The translations under genes were made by a program, and so were the position numbers. Positions 14,368 to 22,688 of a stretch of DNA of 35,499 nucleotides are shown here, piece after piece. Below the pieces are notes generated by a model. The model made no database searches. It worked only from the letters and a program-made list of their open reading frames with translations, and was not told the DNA's origin. Source of the DNA: Damh-18 sp036275695 (GTDB lineage Bacteria > Patescibacteriota > Minisyncoccia > Phycocordibacterales > UBA918). Location: NCBI GenBank assembly GCA_036275695.1, contig DASUDI010000010.1:1-35499 (forward strand), in the 5' to 3' direction. Position 1 is the stretch's first letter; every line of letters begins with the position of its first letter.

Positions 14368-15378
14368 TTATGAAACGATATATGTTTCGCCGTCAAAAAT
14401 GAGCCTTTCGTCAGCGTAGACACTGGTGATAATGGGGAATACATCGACGTGAAAACGCGTTTTGTCAGCGTGGATACCCTCCTTTTTATAAACAGTATGT
14501 TTTTCACCGAGCGAAAGGTGGATACCGAGCGTACGCTCAAATGCGGTGATGTCGTGCAGAGGGGTGGCTCGCGTGATGGCACGATTGAGTCCAAAACCAA
14601 TTTCTCGAAAGATGGGGCGTTCTTGCGCTTGTACCATATCAACTACGTCAATAAATGCTTGTGGAGTGTTGCTGCTCCAGCCGATGAGTAACCCCTTATC
14701 AATATCGACGCGAAACGGTTCAAAAGTTTGCAGAAGATAATGTGTGTCCGCAAATGCATACAGGGTGAGTGATCCACACATTGCATGAAGTTCTTTTGCC
14801 TCAGTGAACACTTCACCAATGGGAAACGTGCCACCAATATTTTCCATGTTTGTGTAGTCACCGACATTAAGTTTTGGAATCTCTAAGCCACTGGAAATGG
14901 TGAGAGTTGTATCGGGTGCGTGTAGCATAAGTTTTGAGGAGTGCTCGAGTATGTGTTTGAGCGCGTGACCAGTTTTGCGATACCATGTCGGGTCGTATGC
15001 GAGCGCATTAATGTAGGTGTTCCAAGTGTGCTCAGGATGGCGTGCGAGGTGACGATGCTCAATTACTTTAAGTTTTTTTTGGAAGAGATAGATACGGATA
15101 CGAAAATCATTCAGGCGAAAGTCAGTGCTTTGAACGAGAATGACTAAGTCGCGTGGCTCGAGGGCGTCACACATTTCAATCGCGCGCTCTTTATCTATAT
15201 GACTGATATGCACAAAGGTGGCCTGAGGGAGCGCCACGCGGTACGCATTGGTAAGTATGTCCGCAAGGGGTGTATCGGTGTCGTAAAAAATGAGTGCGGC
15301 ATGTGTCGGCACATATTCAAGCGCATGAGAAATTGTATCTCGAATATTTTGTATAGCACGTTGCATTAAAATCTCCAT
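14368..15378 (-). CDS. M29-like aminopeptidase
   Basis: A 336-residue cytosolic protein resembling the M29 (AmpS/PepS/aminopeptidase T) metallopeptidases, which use two metal ions to remove N-terminal residues. Recognisable pieces in order are GGTFPIGEVFTEA (family GGxxPxGEVFTxP), then REIGFGLNRAI, then ERTLGIHLSLGEKH (family GTxHxALG) and, at the end, HVDVFPIITSVY with a DG near the C-terminus. The metal-binding Glu of GEVFT and the His of GIHL are kept. The N-terminal half is divergent and the protein is shorter than typical M29 (about 400). The ATG at 15378 is chosen because TATAGT lies 6 bases upstream. Activity is inferred only from these motifs. Confidence 0.75.
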   Translation of the reverse strand: MEILMQRAIQNIRDTISHALEYVPTHAALIFYDTDTPLADILTNAYRVALPQATFVHISHIDKERAIEMCDALEPRDLVILVQSTDFRLNDFRIRIYLFQKKLKVIEHRHLARHPEHTWNTYINALAYDPTWYRKTGHALKHILEHSSKLMLHAPDTTLTISSGLEIPKLNVGDYTNMENIGGTFPIGEVFTEAKELHAMCGSLTLYAFADTHYLLQTFEPFRVDIDKGLLIGWSSNTPQAFIDVVDMVQAQERPIFREIGFGLNRAITRATPLHDITAFERTLGIHLSLGEKHTVYKKEGIHADKTRFHVDVFPIITSVYADERLIFDGETYIVS

Positions 15379-15384
15379 AGAGGC

Positions 15385-15390
15385 ACTATA
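15385..15390 (-). promoter_or_regulatory. -10 box of the M29-like gene
   Basis: Minus-strand TATAGT ends 6 bases before the ATG at 15378; leaderless start expected. Confidence 0.5.
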
Positions 15391-15522
15391 TCGCACTCTG
15401 CTCAATCATGCATTCATTAAAATGAGCGGTGCATAATTTGCGTTTTTTAAGCAGTAAGCGTAGAGTGGTTCTGGAAGTGGTTTTTGAAATGATCTCAGTA
15501 CCTTACAAAAGGAGTTACTTGC

Positions 15523-17127
15523 ATGATTCGTAGAAATGGTATGCGTGGTGGGGTGGGACAAAATTCTCAGGTACAGGCCAGAGGGTCTCAATCAATGACA
15601 CGTGAAAGTCAGAGGGTTCAAGCGGAATCACAGATAAAAACCAGTAAGTCAAAGGGTCATGTGCGTGTAAAAGGGAGTATACCCAAGGCACTTCGTCACA
15701 TCGATACATCCAGCAAGGGTCAGATTATCACGTACGTTCTCGACACCAGTGTCATTCTGGAAGCATTTGAATCAATTTTTAATTTCAAGGAGCATTCCAC
15801 CTGCATTGTTTCCCAAGTGTGGAGCGAACTTGATACGCACAAGATTGGACATTCAGACGCAGCATGGAATGCGCGTAAGGCAGGTCGTCTCATTGAGGCA
15901 CTTGTGCTTGGAAAGACGCAACAGGAGCTTGCGGGTGGGGTGCCTATAACTCACGTTGAGGGGTTTGATATCCCGCCGCATTGTACGGGGAAAATTATTT
16001 TGGATTTTTCGCCACCACGCAAATCTGGAGGCGTAGATTGTGAACTCGATGAGCACCTTCCTGATAATCGCATTATCCTTGCGTGTCTCGCCCGAAAGGC
16101 GCGTGGCGATCGGGTTGTGCTCATTTCAAACGATGTGAACTGTCGTGTCAAAGCGCGTATGTGTGGGGTTGAGGCTGAGGAGTATCTTCGTGACACGGTA
16201 TATCGGGTTCAAGGAGAAGAGAATGTTCGCACTGGATTCCATACAATGCCACCTGACTTTTGGAGTGTGCTTGGTAAAGGTGAGTTATTAGCCAACACAC
16301 CTGAAAAGAATTCACCACCGTGCCAGTTGGTGAATGATGAATCCTTGCGGGATGTCCATCCAAACGAGTTTCTCGTTAAAGGTAATGAGTTGTATCGTGT
16401 GGTTCGCAAAACCGCACGTACGCGGGCGGAAATCAGTCGAGCCATTCATGAAAAAAAAATATGGAATGTTAGACCACTCAACAATGAACAGGCGATGGCA
16501 CTCAATTTGCTCATGAATCCAGGTATTCCCGCGGTATCAATCGCAGGGCTTGCGGGGAGTGGGAAGACTTTTCTCACACTCGCATGCGCACTTGAACTTA
16601 CCTATAATCGGGGGGAGTACGACCGCGTCATTGTTACGCGGCCTACAATTCCGTCAGGTGATGATATTGGCTTTTTGCCAGGTGATGAAGGCGAGAAGAT
16701 GGATCCATGGATGGGTGCAATTCACGATAATATTGACATACTCATTACATCAGATGGATCTGGTGATGGGAAGGTTGGTGCGCGCAATGCGCGTCTCATT
16801 ACAAAAGAAGTCGTCATGAGGTGTGTGCAGATTAAGGCACTTAATTTCATGAAGGGCAGAACGCTTACAAGGACGTTTGTAATTGTTGATGAGACGCAGG
16901 ATTTGTCACCGCAACAACTAAAAATGATTGCTACGCGTATCGGCGAAGGGTCAAAGATTGTCTTTTTGGGTAATGTTGCTCAAATCGACAATCACCGGCT
17001 TACTGAGCACACGTGCGGTATGTCAATCTTCATTCGCGCATTCGCGGACTCACCGCTTGTGGGGCATGTCACACTCCAAGGTGGTGTGCGTAGTCCCTTC
17101 GCGACACTTGCCGAAGAGCGATTGTAA
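15523..17127 (+). CDS. PIN domain plus PhoH-like ATPase fusion protein
   Basis: A 534-residue cytosolic protein (YlaK/PhoH2 type). Residues 1-60 are a low-complexity Gln/Ser/Arg-rich tail. A PIN ribonuclease domain follows (about 68-225), with acidic residues in YVLDTSVIL (Asp74), DNRII (Asp181) and SNDVN (Asp204). The C-terminal PhoH ATPase (about 315-534) has Walker A GLAGSGKT at 342-349, VTRPTIPSGDDIGFLPGD at 371-388 and Walker B VIVDETQD at 453-460. Characterised PIN-PhoH proteins are RNA helicase-ribonucleases, so RNA turnover is likely. The start is fixed by AAAAGGAG 8 bases before the ATG, one of the few strong SD sequences here. A terminator follows. Confidence 0.92.
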   Translation: MIRRNGMRGGVGQNSQVQARGSQSMTRESQRVQAESQIKTSKSKGHVRVKGSIPKALRHIDTSSKGQIITYVLDTSVILEAFESIFNFKEHSTCIVSQVWSELDTHKIGHSDAAWNARKAGRLIEALVLGKTQQELAGGVPITHVEGFDIPPHCTGKIILDFSPPRKSGGVDCELDEHLPDNRIILACLARKARGDRVVLISNDVNCRVKARMCGVEAEEYLRDTVYRVQGEENVRTGFHTMPPDFWSVLGKGELLANTPEKNSPPCQLVNDESLRDVHPNEFLVKGNELYRVVRKTARTRAEISRAIHEKKIWNVRPLNNEQAMALNLLMNPGIPAVSIAGLAGSGKTFLTLACALELTYNRGEYDRVIVTRPTIPSGDDIGFLPGDEGEKMDPWMGAIHDNIDILITSDGSGDGKVGARNARLITKEVVMRCVQIKALNFMKGRTLTRTFVIVDETQDLSPQQLKMIATRIGEGSKIVFLGNVAQIDNHRLTEHTCGMSIFIRAFADSPLVGHVTLQGGVRSPFATLAEERL

Positions 17128-17139
17128 GAGGTCTACCTT

Positions 17140-17168
17140 AAAGACTGCCCCATGGGGCAGTCTTTTTT
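17140..17168 (+). terminator. Intrinsic terminator of the PhoH-like gene
   Basis: AAAGACTGCCCC pairs with its complement (17140-17151 with 17154-17165) around a tight centre, and T's continue to 17168. Confidence 0.88.
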
Positions 17169-17216
17169 ATATCCACGTCACAGCAAGTTGAAAACAACCT
17201 TTTAAGCGGTTTGACT

Positions 17217-17225
17217 TGATATACT
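17217..17225 (+). promoter_or_regulatory. Extended -10 promoter of mgtE
   Basis: TG (17217-17218), A, TATACT (17220-17225); the ATG at 17232 is only 6 bases away, which leaves no room for an M-box type leader. Confidence 0.6.
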
Positions 17226-17231
17226 GTGTGC

Positions 17232-18494
17232 ATGAAGCAAAGTGTGCATGGTATTGAAGAGTTACAAAAACGACTTACCTACAACGCAAAAGATCGTATG
17301 GCGTATTTTCGCTCACTCGGGCTCGAGGTGCGTGGTGCCGTCTTCGAGCGATTGTCGCCTTTTGTGCAGCAAACTATTCTCAACCGACTTACCGCGGACG
17401 AAATTTTGTCGTTACTTGACCAGTTTGATTTACAGAATGCTGAAAATATTTTGGCGCGCATTGATGATCGAAAGCGCAGAGAAAAACTCACCCAAAAACT
17501 CAAGAGTGAATTGAAAGAGAAGGCGGAGCATTTTATTCGTTTTCACCCGCGCGCGACACTCAATCTTTTGAATTTCAATTACCTTCTCCTCGCTGATGCA
17601 ACTACTATCGGTAAAGCTTCTGATGCTATTGATGAACATTACCAGGAAGTAGGGAAACTGCCTGAGGTGTTGGTGCACCGTGAGGGGGTGTGTATTGGCG
17701 AAGTAAAGCCGGGTATATTAATACGTGAAAACAACAGGAAGAAACTCGCCTTATTTGTAACACCAGTTCCTTCGGTGCGGTATACCGCAACACTGGAAGA
17801 AATAGTAGAAGTTTTTAATCATACCAAGCATGGAAAGGTCATTGTGCTTGATACCGATGATAGTGTCGTGGGAATTGTGTACGCCGATGATGTGCACGCA
17901 ATTTTTGGCAAGGATCCCGCGGCCTCACTCTATGATTTTGCGGGTGTTGCCGATAGTGAGCGTGTAAGTGATGGGGTGCTTAGTAAAGTACGTCATCGAT
18001 ATGGTTGGCTCATTATAAACTTGTGCACGGGTTTTTTTGCTGCCGCGGTAGTAGGGATGTTTGAGGAGACGCTCACTCAATTTGTACTACTTGCAATGTA
18101 TATGCCGATTATTGCGGGCATGGGTGGTAATGCCGCCACACAGACACTTGCGGTTATGGTGCGTGGTATTACAGTTGGAGATGTAACGCTCAGAAATAGT
18201 ATGCGACCTATTTTTAACGAAGTGGGTGCGGGTCTTATAAACGGTATCATCAATGGCGTTATTGTCGCGGGTGTTGCCGTGATATGGAATCAAAACCCAA
18301 TGCTCGGACTTGTTCTCGCGCTTGCTATGGTAGTGAATCTTGTTGTGGCCGGATTTTTTGGCGCATTTGTACCGCTTGTTATGAAGTCGATAGGGAAAGA
18401 TCCTGCGACGTCAGCAACCATCTTTATCACCACCGCAACAGACGTATTTGGTTTTTTGACATTCCTTGGACTTGCAACACTTTTGTTAATGTGA
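17232..18494 (+). CDS. mgtE: Magnesium transporter MgtE
   Basis: A 420-residue Mg2+ channel/transporter. It has the cytosolic N domain (about residues 5-125, superhelical, with the family-like NAENILARIDDRKRREKL), two CBS modules (about 125-255), a plug helix, and five membrane helices (about 262-420). The pore region PIIAGMGGNAATQTLAVMVRG and, in the last helices, KDPATSATIFITTATDVFGF hold the conserved pore and Mg2+-site residues, including the GNxxxQ and TDxxGF signatures. In known MgtE the cytosolic domains bind Mg2+ and close the pore, so regulation is expected at protein level. An in-frame GTG at 17226 overlaps the -10 box, so the ATG at 17232 is chosen. Confidence 0.95.
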   Translation: MKQSVHGIEELQKRLTYNAKDRMAYFRSLGLEVRGAVFERLSPFVQQTILNRLTADEILSLLDQFDLQNAENILARIDDRKRREKLTQKLKSELKEKAEHFIRFHPRATLNLLNFNYLLLADATTIGKASDAIDEHYQEVGKLPEVLVHREGVCIGEVKPGILIRENNRKKLALFVTPVPSVRYTATLEEIVEVFNHTKHGKVIVLDTDDSVVGIVYADDVHAIFGKDPAASLYDFAGVADSERVSDGVLSKVRHRYGWLIINLCTGFFAAAVVGMFEETLTQFVLLAMYMPIIAGMGGNAATQTLAVMVRGITVGDVTLRNSMRPIFNEVGAGLINGIINGVIVAGVAVIWNQNPMLGLVLALAMVVNLVVAGFFGAFVPLVMKSIGKDPATSATIFITTATDVFGFLTFLGLATLLLM

Positions 18495-18541
18495 ACGTAA
18501 TTATGTAGGATGTATGTATTGGTTCAACGATAAAAGTACGA

Positions 18542-18547
18542 TATACT
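18542..18547 (+). promoter_or_regulatory. -10 box of frr
   Basis: TATACT ends 9 bases before the frr ATG at 18557. Confidence 0.5.
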
Positions 18548-18556
18548 ACATGAGAT

Positions 18557-19108
18557 ATGGCATATAATATTCAACAATTTACCTCTCGGGGAGAGAACGT
18601 CGTGGAGTGGCTTGAACGAGAGTTTGCGGGTGTGCGTACGGGCCGTGCCACACCGATGCTCTTGGATTTGGTACAGGTAGAATCATATGGCGCCCGTGTT
18701 CCTATACAACAAGTCGGTACCGTGAGTGTTGAAGACCCTCGAACACTACGTGTTTCCATTTGGGACAAGAGTGTCGTGAAAAGCGTGGAAAAAGCAATTA
18801 CCGAAGCCGATCTTGGGGTGTCAGTTGTATCTGATAGTGGGGGACTTCGAGTTATTTTTCCTGAACTGACGAGTGAACGGAGAGCGCAACTTATCAAAAT
18901 CGCAAAAAATAAGCATGAGGAAGCACGCGTTTCACTTCGTGGTGTGCGTGACGAAGCGATGAAAGAAATTGATAAACTTGAAAAAGAGGGCGAGTTAAGT
19001 CAGGATGAGAAATTTGTTGCCAAAGAACAACTTCAAAAAAAGGTGGAGTTATTTAATGAGAAACTCAATAGCGTGCTTGAGAGAAAGGAAAAGGAAATCG
19101 CGCTGTAA
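18557..19108 (+). CDS. frr: Ribosome recycling factor
   Basis: Splits post-termination ribosomes together with EF-G. The 183 residues match the family length (185). The N-terminal helix ends in FAGVRTGRATPMLLD (family LxxxRTGRAxxxxLD), followed by the beta-rich domain II (VPIQQVGTVSVEDPRTLRVS) and the long C-terminal helices (LTSERRAQLIKIAKNKHEEARVSLRGVRDE). All features are normal. It is followed 43 bases later by rseP, which appears to have its own -10 box. The gene usually sits with pyrH or tsf, neither of which is here. Confidence 0.96.
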   Translation: MAYNIQQFTSRGENVVEWLEREFAGVRTGRATPMLLDLVQVESYGARVPIQQVGTVSVEDPRTLRVSIWDKSVVKSVEKAITEADLGVSVVSDSGGLRVIFPELTSERRAQLIKIAKNKHEEARVSLRGVRDEAMKEIDKLEKEGELSQDEKFVAKEQLQKKVELFNEKLNSVLERKEKEIAL

Positions 19109-19139
19109 TGATGGGGTGTGTATGATGTTTGTAAATTAG

Positions 19140-19145
19140 TATTAT
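19140..19145 (+). promoter_or_regulatory. -10 box of rseP
   Basis: TATTAT ends 6 bases before the rseP ATG at 19152. The surroundings are AT-rich, so confidence is modest. Confidence 0.4.
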
Positions 19146-19151
19146 TATCTC

Positions 19152-20228
19152 ATGTCGATTCTTATTTTTCTTGGAGTATTATTTCTTCTCGTACTTGTTC
19201 ATGAGCTTGGGCATTTCGCAGTCGCAAAATGGACAGGAATGCGTGTTGATGAGTTTGGTATTGGATTCCCACCAAAATTGTTTGGCGTCAAACGAGGGGA
19301 AACTGAATACACCTTGAACGCACTTCCTATTGGTGGATTTGTGAAGATATATGGTGAAGATGCGGTTGGAGTAGAGAAGGAACAGACCGAGGGCGCATTC
19401 ACCTCAAAAAGTATGTGGGCACAGAGCGCGGTGTTGGTCGCAGGTGTTACCATGAATGTGCTTTTTGCGTGGCTTTTGGTAACTGTCGCGTTTAGCGTTG
19501 GGGTGCAATCTTCGGTGACTGAAAGTGAGGCTTCTGAAAGTGCTGAGTTAGTAATTTCTAATATATTAGAACACAGTCCCGCGCATGAGGTTGCTATTCC
19601 TGCGGGTGCCATCATCGAAAGTGTACAGGCAGGTGATGATGTTCTTGCGTCACTAACCCCTTCTTCATTTACTGAGTTTGTGAATGACCATGCGGGTGAG
19701 GTGCACACTATAACGTATCGTAAGGGAGATGCGATTCATGTGGTGACAGTAACACCCGCTATTGGTGTGATTGAGTCCGCACCTGAGCGCGCGGCACTTG
19801 GTGTGGGTCTTGCACAGGTTGATACCGTGAAAAGAAACATTTTTATCGCAATGCGTGATAGTGGTATATATGTCCTCAATGGCCTTCGCGATATTACTGT
19901 GGGTATTTTTACTCTTATCGTCGGTAAGGCAGATTTTTCACAAGTAGCAGGACCCGTAGGCATTGTAGGGCTCGTAGGCGAAGCGTCAGCATATGGACTT
20001 ACAACACTACTTATGTTTACCGCGTTTATCTCGCTCAATCTTGCAATTATTAATATATTACCGTTTCCCGCGCTTGATGGAGGAAGATTGGTGCTCGTGG
20101 GCATTGAAGCAATTAAGGGCACCCCGATAAAGCCACAATATGTTGCGGTGGTGAATACGATTGGTTTTGCGCTCCTTATGGTTCTTATGGTCGTGGTTAC
20201 GTGGAATGATATTGCGCGTCTTTTGTAG
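19152..20228 (+). CDS. rseP: RseP-like site-2 membrane metalloprotease (M50)
   Basis: Intramembrane zinc protease of 358 residues. HELGH in the first membrane helix (residues 17-21) gives the two zinc His and the catalytic Glu, and LDGGR near residues 306-310 gives the third zinc ligand in the last helix pair. GFPPKLFG and LNALPIGGFVKIYGED follow the usual pattern. One PDZ-like region (about 125-215) is present instead of the two in E. coli RseP, hence the shorter length. Family members cleave anti-sigma factors or signal peptide remnants in the membrane; no anti-sigma gene is nearby, so the substrate is unknown. Position between frr and proS is common in bacteria. Confidence 0.93.
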   Translation: MSILIFLGVLFLLVLVHELGHFAVAKWTGMRVDEFGIGFPPKLFGVKRGETEYTLNALPIGGFVKIYGEDAVGVEKEQTEGAFTSKSMWAQSAVLVAGVTMNVLFAWLLVTVAFSVGVQSSVTESEASESAELVISNILEHSPAHEVAIPAGAIIESVQAGDDVLASLTPSSFTEFVNDHAGEVHTITYRKGDAIHVVTVTPAIGVIESAPERAALGVGLAQVDTVKRNIFIAMRDSGIYVLNGLRDITVGIFTLIVGKADFSQVAGPVGIVGLVGEASAYGLTTLLMFTAFISLNLAIINILPFPALDGGRLVLVGIEAIKGTPIKPQYVAVVNTIGFALLMVLMVVVTWNDIARLL

Positions 20229-20264
20229 TGAAGGTGTTCCTGTGTAGTCATCAGGAGTGTGACT

Positions 20265-20293
20265 TTGACCACATACGTTATTGACGTTACAAT
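20265..20293 (+). promoter_or_regulatory. Upstream promoter of proS (P1)
   Basis: TTGACC (20265-20270) and TACAAT (20288-20293) are separated by 17 bases. The transcript would carry a leader of about 65 bases before proS, containing GGAGG (20310-20314) and a five-codon GTG-initiated frame (20321-20338). Confidence 0.65.
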
Positions 20294-20347
20294 GAACACG
20301 TTGAAATACGGAGGTATTTTGTGTGGCATCGGAGATGACGTAGTTTA

Positions 20348-20353
20348 TATAAT
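20348..20353 (+). promoter_or_regulatory. Proximal -10 box of proS (P2)
   Basis: A consensus TATAAT ends 12 bases before the proS ATG at 20366, giving a leader of about 5 bases. Confidence 0.5.
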
Positions 20354-20365
20354 GGCGTTTATAGT

Positions 20366-21628
20366 ATGAAACAATCTCAATTATTTACAAAAACAAGGAA
20401 AGAAGCGCCTGCTGACGAGGTGTCAAAAAACGCAGAATTACTCATACGCGCGGGGTATGTACATAAGGAACTTGCGGGGGTATACACGTATCTTCCACTC
20501 GGGTTACGAGTGCTCGAAAACATTAAGCGCGTGGTACGCGAGGAGATGAATCGAGAGGGGGGGCAGGAGATTGTGATGACAGCTTTGCAAGATAAGGAAA
20601 TTTGGGAGAAGACGGATAGGTGGGATGACGCAAAGGTGGATAATTGGTTTAAGACGAATCTTAAAAATGGCGCGGAGACAGGTCTTGCCATAACACACGA
20701 AGAGCCGATTACGCGTATTATGACCTCATATATTTCTTCATACCGCGACCTCCCCACAAATGCATATCAATTTCAAAATAAGTTTCGAAATGAAACACGT
20801 GCGAAGAGCGGCATTATGCGTGGACGTGAATTTCTCATGAAAGATATGTATGACTTTGCGCGTTCACAAGAAGAACATGAAGTCTTTTATAATGCGATGC
20901 GTGCTGCGTATATTCGTATATTTGATAGACTTGGTATTGGTACGTATACCTATCCCACATTTGCGTCAGGTGGTATTTTTAGTGAATTTTCGGAGGAGTT
21001 TCAGACCATATCTGACGCAGGCGAAGATATTATTTATGTAGATGAGGATCGTGGCATAGCTTTGAATGAAGAGGTGTATACTGACGCGGTTATTGCGCGT
21101 CTTGGGCTCGATAAGGAGAAATTGGTTAAAAAGAAATCTATCGAGGTGGGAAATATTTTTCATTTGGGAACAAAGTTTTCAGAACCGCTTGGACTTTACT
21201 ACACAGATGAAGCGGGGGAGAAAAAGTCAGTGATTATGGGTAGTTATGGTCTTGGTCCCACGCGTGTGATGGGGACCATCGTGGAAACTCTTTCTGATGA
21301 AAAAGGAATTGTCTGGCCACGTGCTGTCGCACCCTTTACGGTACATCTGGTATCACTTGCGGGAAATGATGCTGAAATCGCAGATTACGCAGAGGGTATT
21401 TATGATACGTTTATGGATAATGGCATCGATGTTCTATACGATGATCGTGATGTGCGCGCGGGAGAGAAGTTTGCAGATAGTGATCTTTTAGGAATGCCCT
21501 ATCGGGTCATCATAAGTCGTAAAACAAGAGATGAGGGGCAATTTGAGGTAGTTGAACGCAAAACGGGAATGGCTGAGTTTTTTACTGAGCAAGCACTCTA
21601 TCAAAAGTTTATAAATCCTGAAATGTAA
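20366..21628 (+). CDS. proS: Prolyl-tRNA synthetase, short form
   Basis: Class II aminoacyl-tRNA synthetase that charges tRNA-Pro. The 420-residue protein shows KNAELLIRAGYVHKELAGVYTYLPLG at the N-terminus, motif 2 (QFQNKFRNETRAKSGIMRGREFLMKDMYDF), motif 3 in YGLGPTRVMGTIVE, and the anticodon-binding domain (about 335-420, with YDDRDVRAGEKFADSDLLGMPYRVIISRK). E. coli ProRS is about 570 residues; the roughly 150-residue editing insertion between motifs 2 and 3 is absent here, so mis-charged Ala-tRNA-Pro would need a separate editor. mreB begins 4 bases after the stop codon, so proS can drive the mre genes. Confidence 0.95.
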   Translation: MKQSQLFTKTRKEAPADEVSKNAELLIRAGYVHKELAGVYTYLPLGLRVLENIKRVVREEMNREGGQEIVMTALQDKEIWEKTDRWDDAKVDNWFKTNLKNGAETGLAITHEEPITRIMTSYISSYRDLPTNAYQFQNKFRNETRAKSGIMRGREFLMKDMYDFARSQEEHEVFYNAMRAAYIRIFDRLGIGTYTYPTFASGGIFSEFSEEFQTISDAGEDIIYVDEDRGIALNEEVYTDAVIARLGLDKEKLVKKKSIEVGNIFHLGTKFSEPLGLYYTDEAGEKKSVIMGSYGLGPTRVMGTIVETLSDEKGIVWPRAVAPFTVHLVSLAGNDAEIADYAEGIYDTFMDNGIDVLYDDRDVRAGEKFADSDLLGMPYRVIISRKTRDEGQFEVVERKTGMAEFFTEQALYQKFINPEM

Positions 21629-21632
21629 GAAG

Positions 21633-22688
21633 ATGGTTAAGCGTATTCAGTCATTTTTAAACTCACTTTCAACAGATATCGGTATCGATTTGGGTACGGC
21701 AAATGTTTTAGTGTATGTGAAGGGAAAGGGAATCGTGATGAATGAGCCTACCATTGTCGCGCTTAACAAAAAGACAAATCAACTCGTTGCGGTGGGAAAT
21801 GATGCGAAGACCATGCTCGGACGCACACCGGCACATATTGAGGTGGTGCGACCTTTGGCAAATGGTGTCATATCTGACTTTGAGGTTACCGAAGAAATGC
21901 TCACCTATTTAATTTCTAAAGTGCGCCAAGAAACGCGATCCCTCATCGCGCCACGCGTACTCATTGGAGTTCCTTCTGGAATTACTTCGGTTGAGATGCG
22001 CGCGGCGCGTGACGCAGCGCGCAACGCGGGAGCTCGTGACGTATATCTTATAGAAGAGCCAATAGCAGCCGCAATTGGCGCAAAGCTACCGATTCATAAG
22101 GCGCAGGGAAGTATGATTATTGATATTGGGGGGGGTACAACTGATATTGCCGTCATATCGCTCAATGGAATAGTTACGGCGCGTAATCTTCGTGTCGCGG
22201 GAGATCATCTCAATAGCGATATTGTAACGTACATTCGTGATCAGTTTAAGGTATTGGTGGGTGATAGGACTGCTGAGGATGCAAAAATTGCGCTTGCGTC
22301 AGTTGAGGAGCACGCGGAGTCAAAAGATATTGTTATTCGAGGTAGAGATGTAGTGACGGGACTTCCACGTGAGGTGGTGGTAACGGATAGTGATATTCGT
22401 GAAGCGATGCTCGGTTCGATTAACGCAATTGTAGAAGCAACTCGTGATGTGATAGAACGCACACCACCTGAGGTGCTTGCTGATGTTATGCAGAAAGGGA
22501 TTACGCTTGCGGGTGGTGGCGCGCTCATTCCGGGAGTCGCGGCACTTCTTGAACGCGTGCTCAAAATACCGGTTGTCGTAGTGCCTGATCCGTTACGCGC
22601 GGTCGTGCGAGGTATCGGTATGGTACTTGAACATATAGAGCAATATGAAGAAATTCTCATCGAAAACGAAAGCGAACTCACGCCTTAG
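21633..22688 (+). CDS. mreB: Rod-shape-determining protein MreB
   Basis: Bacterial actin homologue that guides the elongation machinery along the membrane. The 351 residues are normal for the family. Phosphate loop 1 is DIGIDLGTANVLVY (15-28), then the MreB-type NEPTIVALNK, phosphate loop 2 IDIGGGTTDIAVISL (about 160-174) and the adenosine motif LAGGGALIPG (about 289-298). The N-terminal MVKRIQSFLN can form the membrane-binding amphipathic helix. The ATG lies 4 bases after the proS stop, and the 3' end overlaps mreC by 44 bases, so the set is tightly coupled. Presence of MreB predicts a rod or elongated cell. Confidence 0.96.
   Translation: MVKRIQSFLNSLSTDIGIDLGTANVLVYVKGKGIVMNEPTIVALNKKTNQLVAVGNDAKTMLGRTPAHIEVVRPLANGVISDFEVTEEMLTYLISKVRQETRSLIAPRVLIGVPSGITSVEMRAARDAARNAGARDVYLIEEPIAAAIGAKLPIHKAQGSMIIDIGGGTTDIAVISLNGIVTARNLRVAGDHLNSDIVTYIRDQFKVLVGDRTAEDAKIALASVEEHAESKDIVIRGRDVVTGLPREVVVTDSDIREAMLGSINAIVEATRDVIERTPPEVLADVMQKGITLAGGGALIPGVAALLERVLKIPVVVVPDPLRAVVRGIGMVLEHIEQYEEILIENESELTP

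Noticed and set aside
17169..17231. M-box or other Mg2+ riboswitch before mgtE
   Set aside because: Only about 60 bases separate the preceding terminator from the start codon, and the -10 box lies 6 bases before the ATG, leaving no leader RNA.
20229..20365. T-box leader before proS
   Set aside because: The leader is at most about 70 bases, with no specifier stem, T-box sequence or terminator hairpin.
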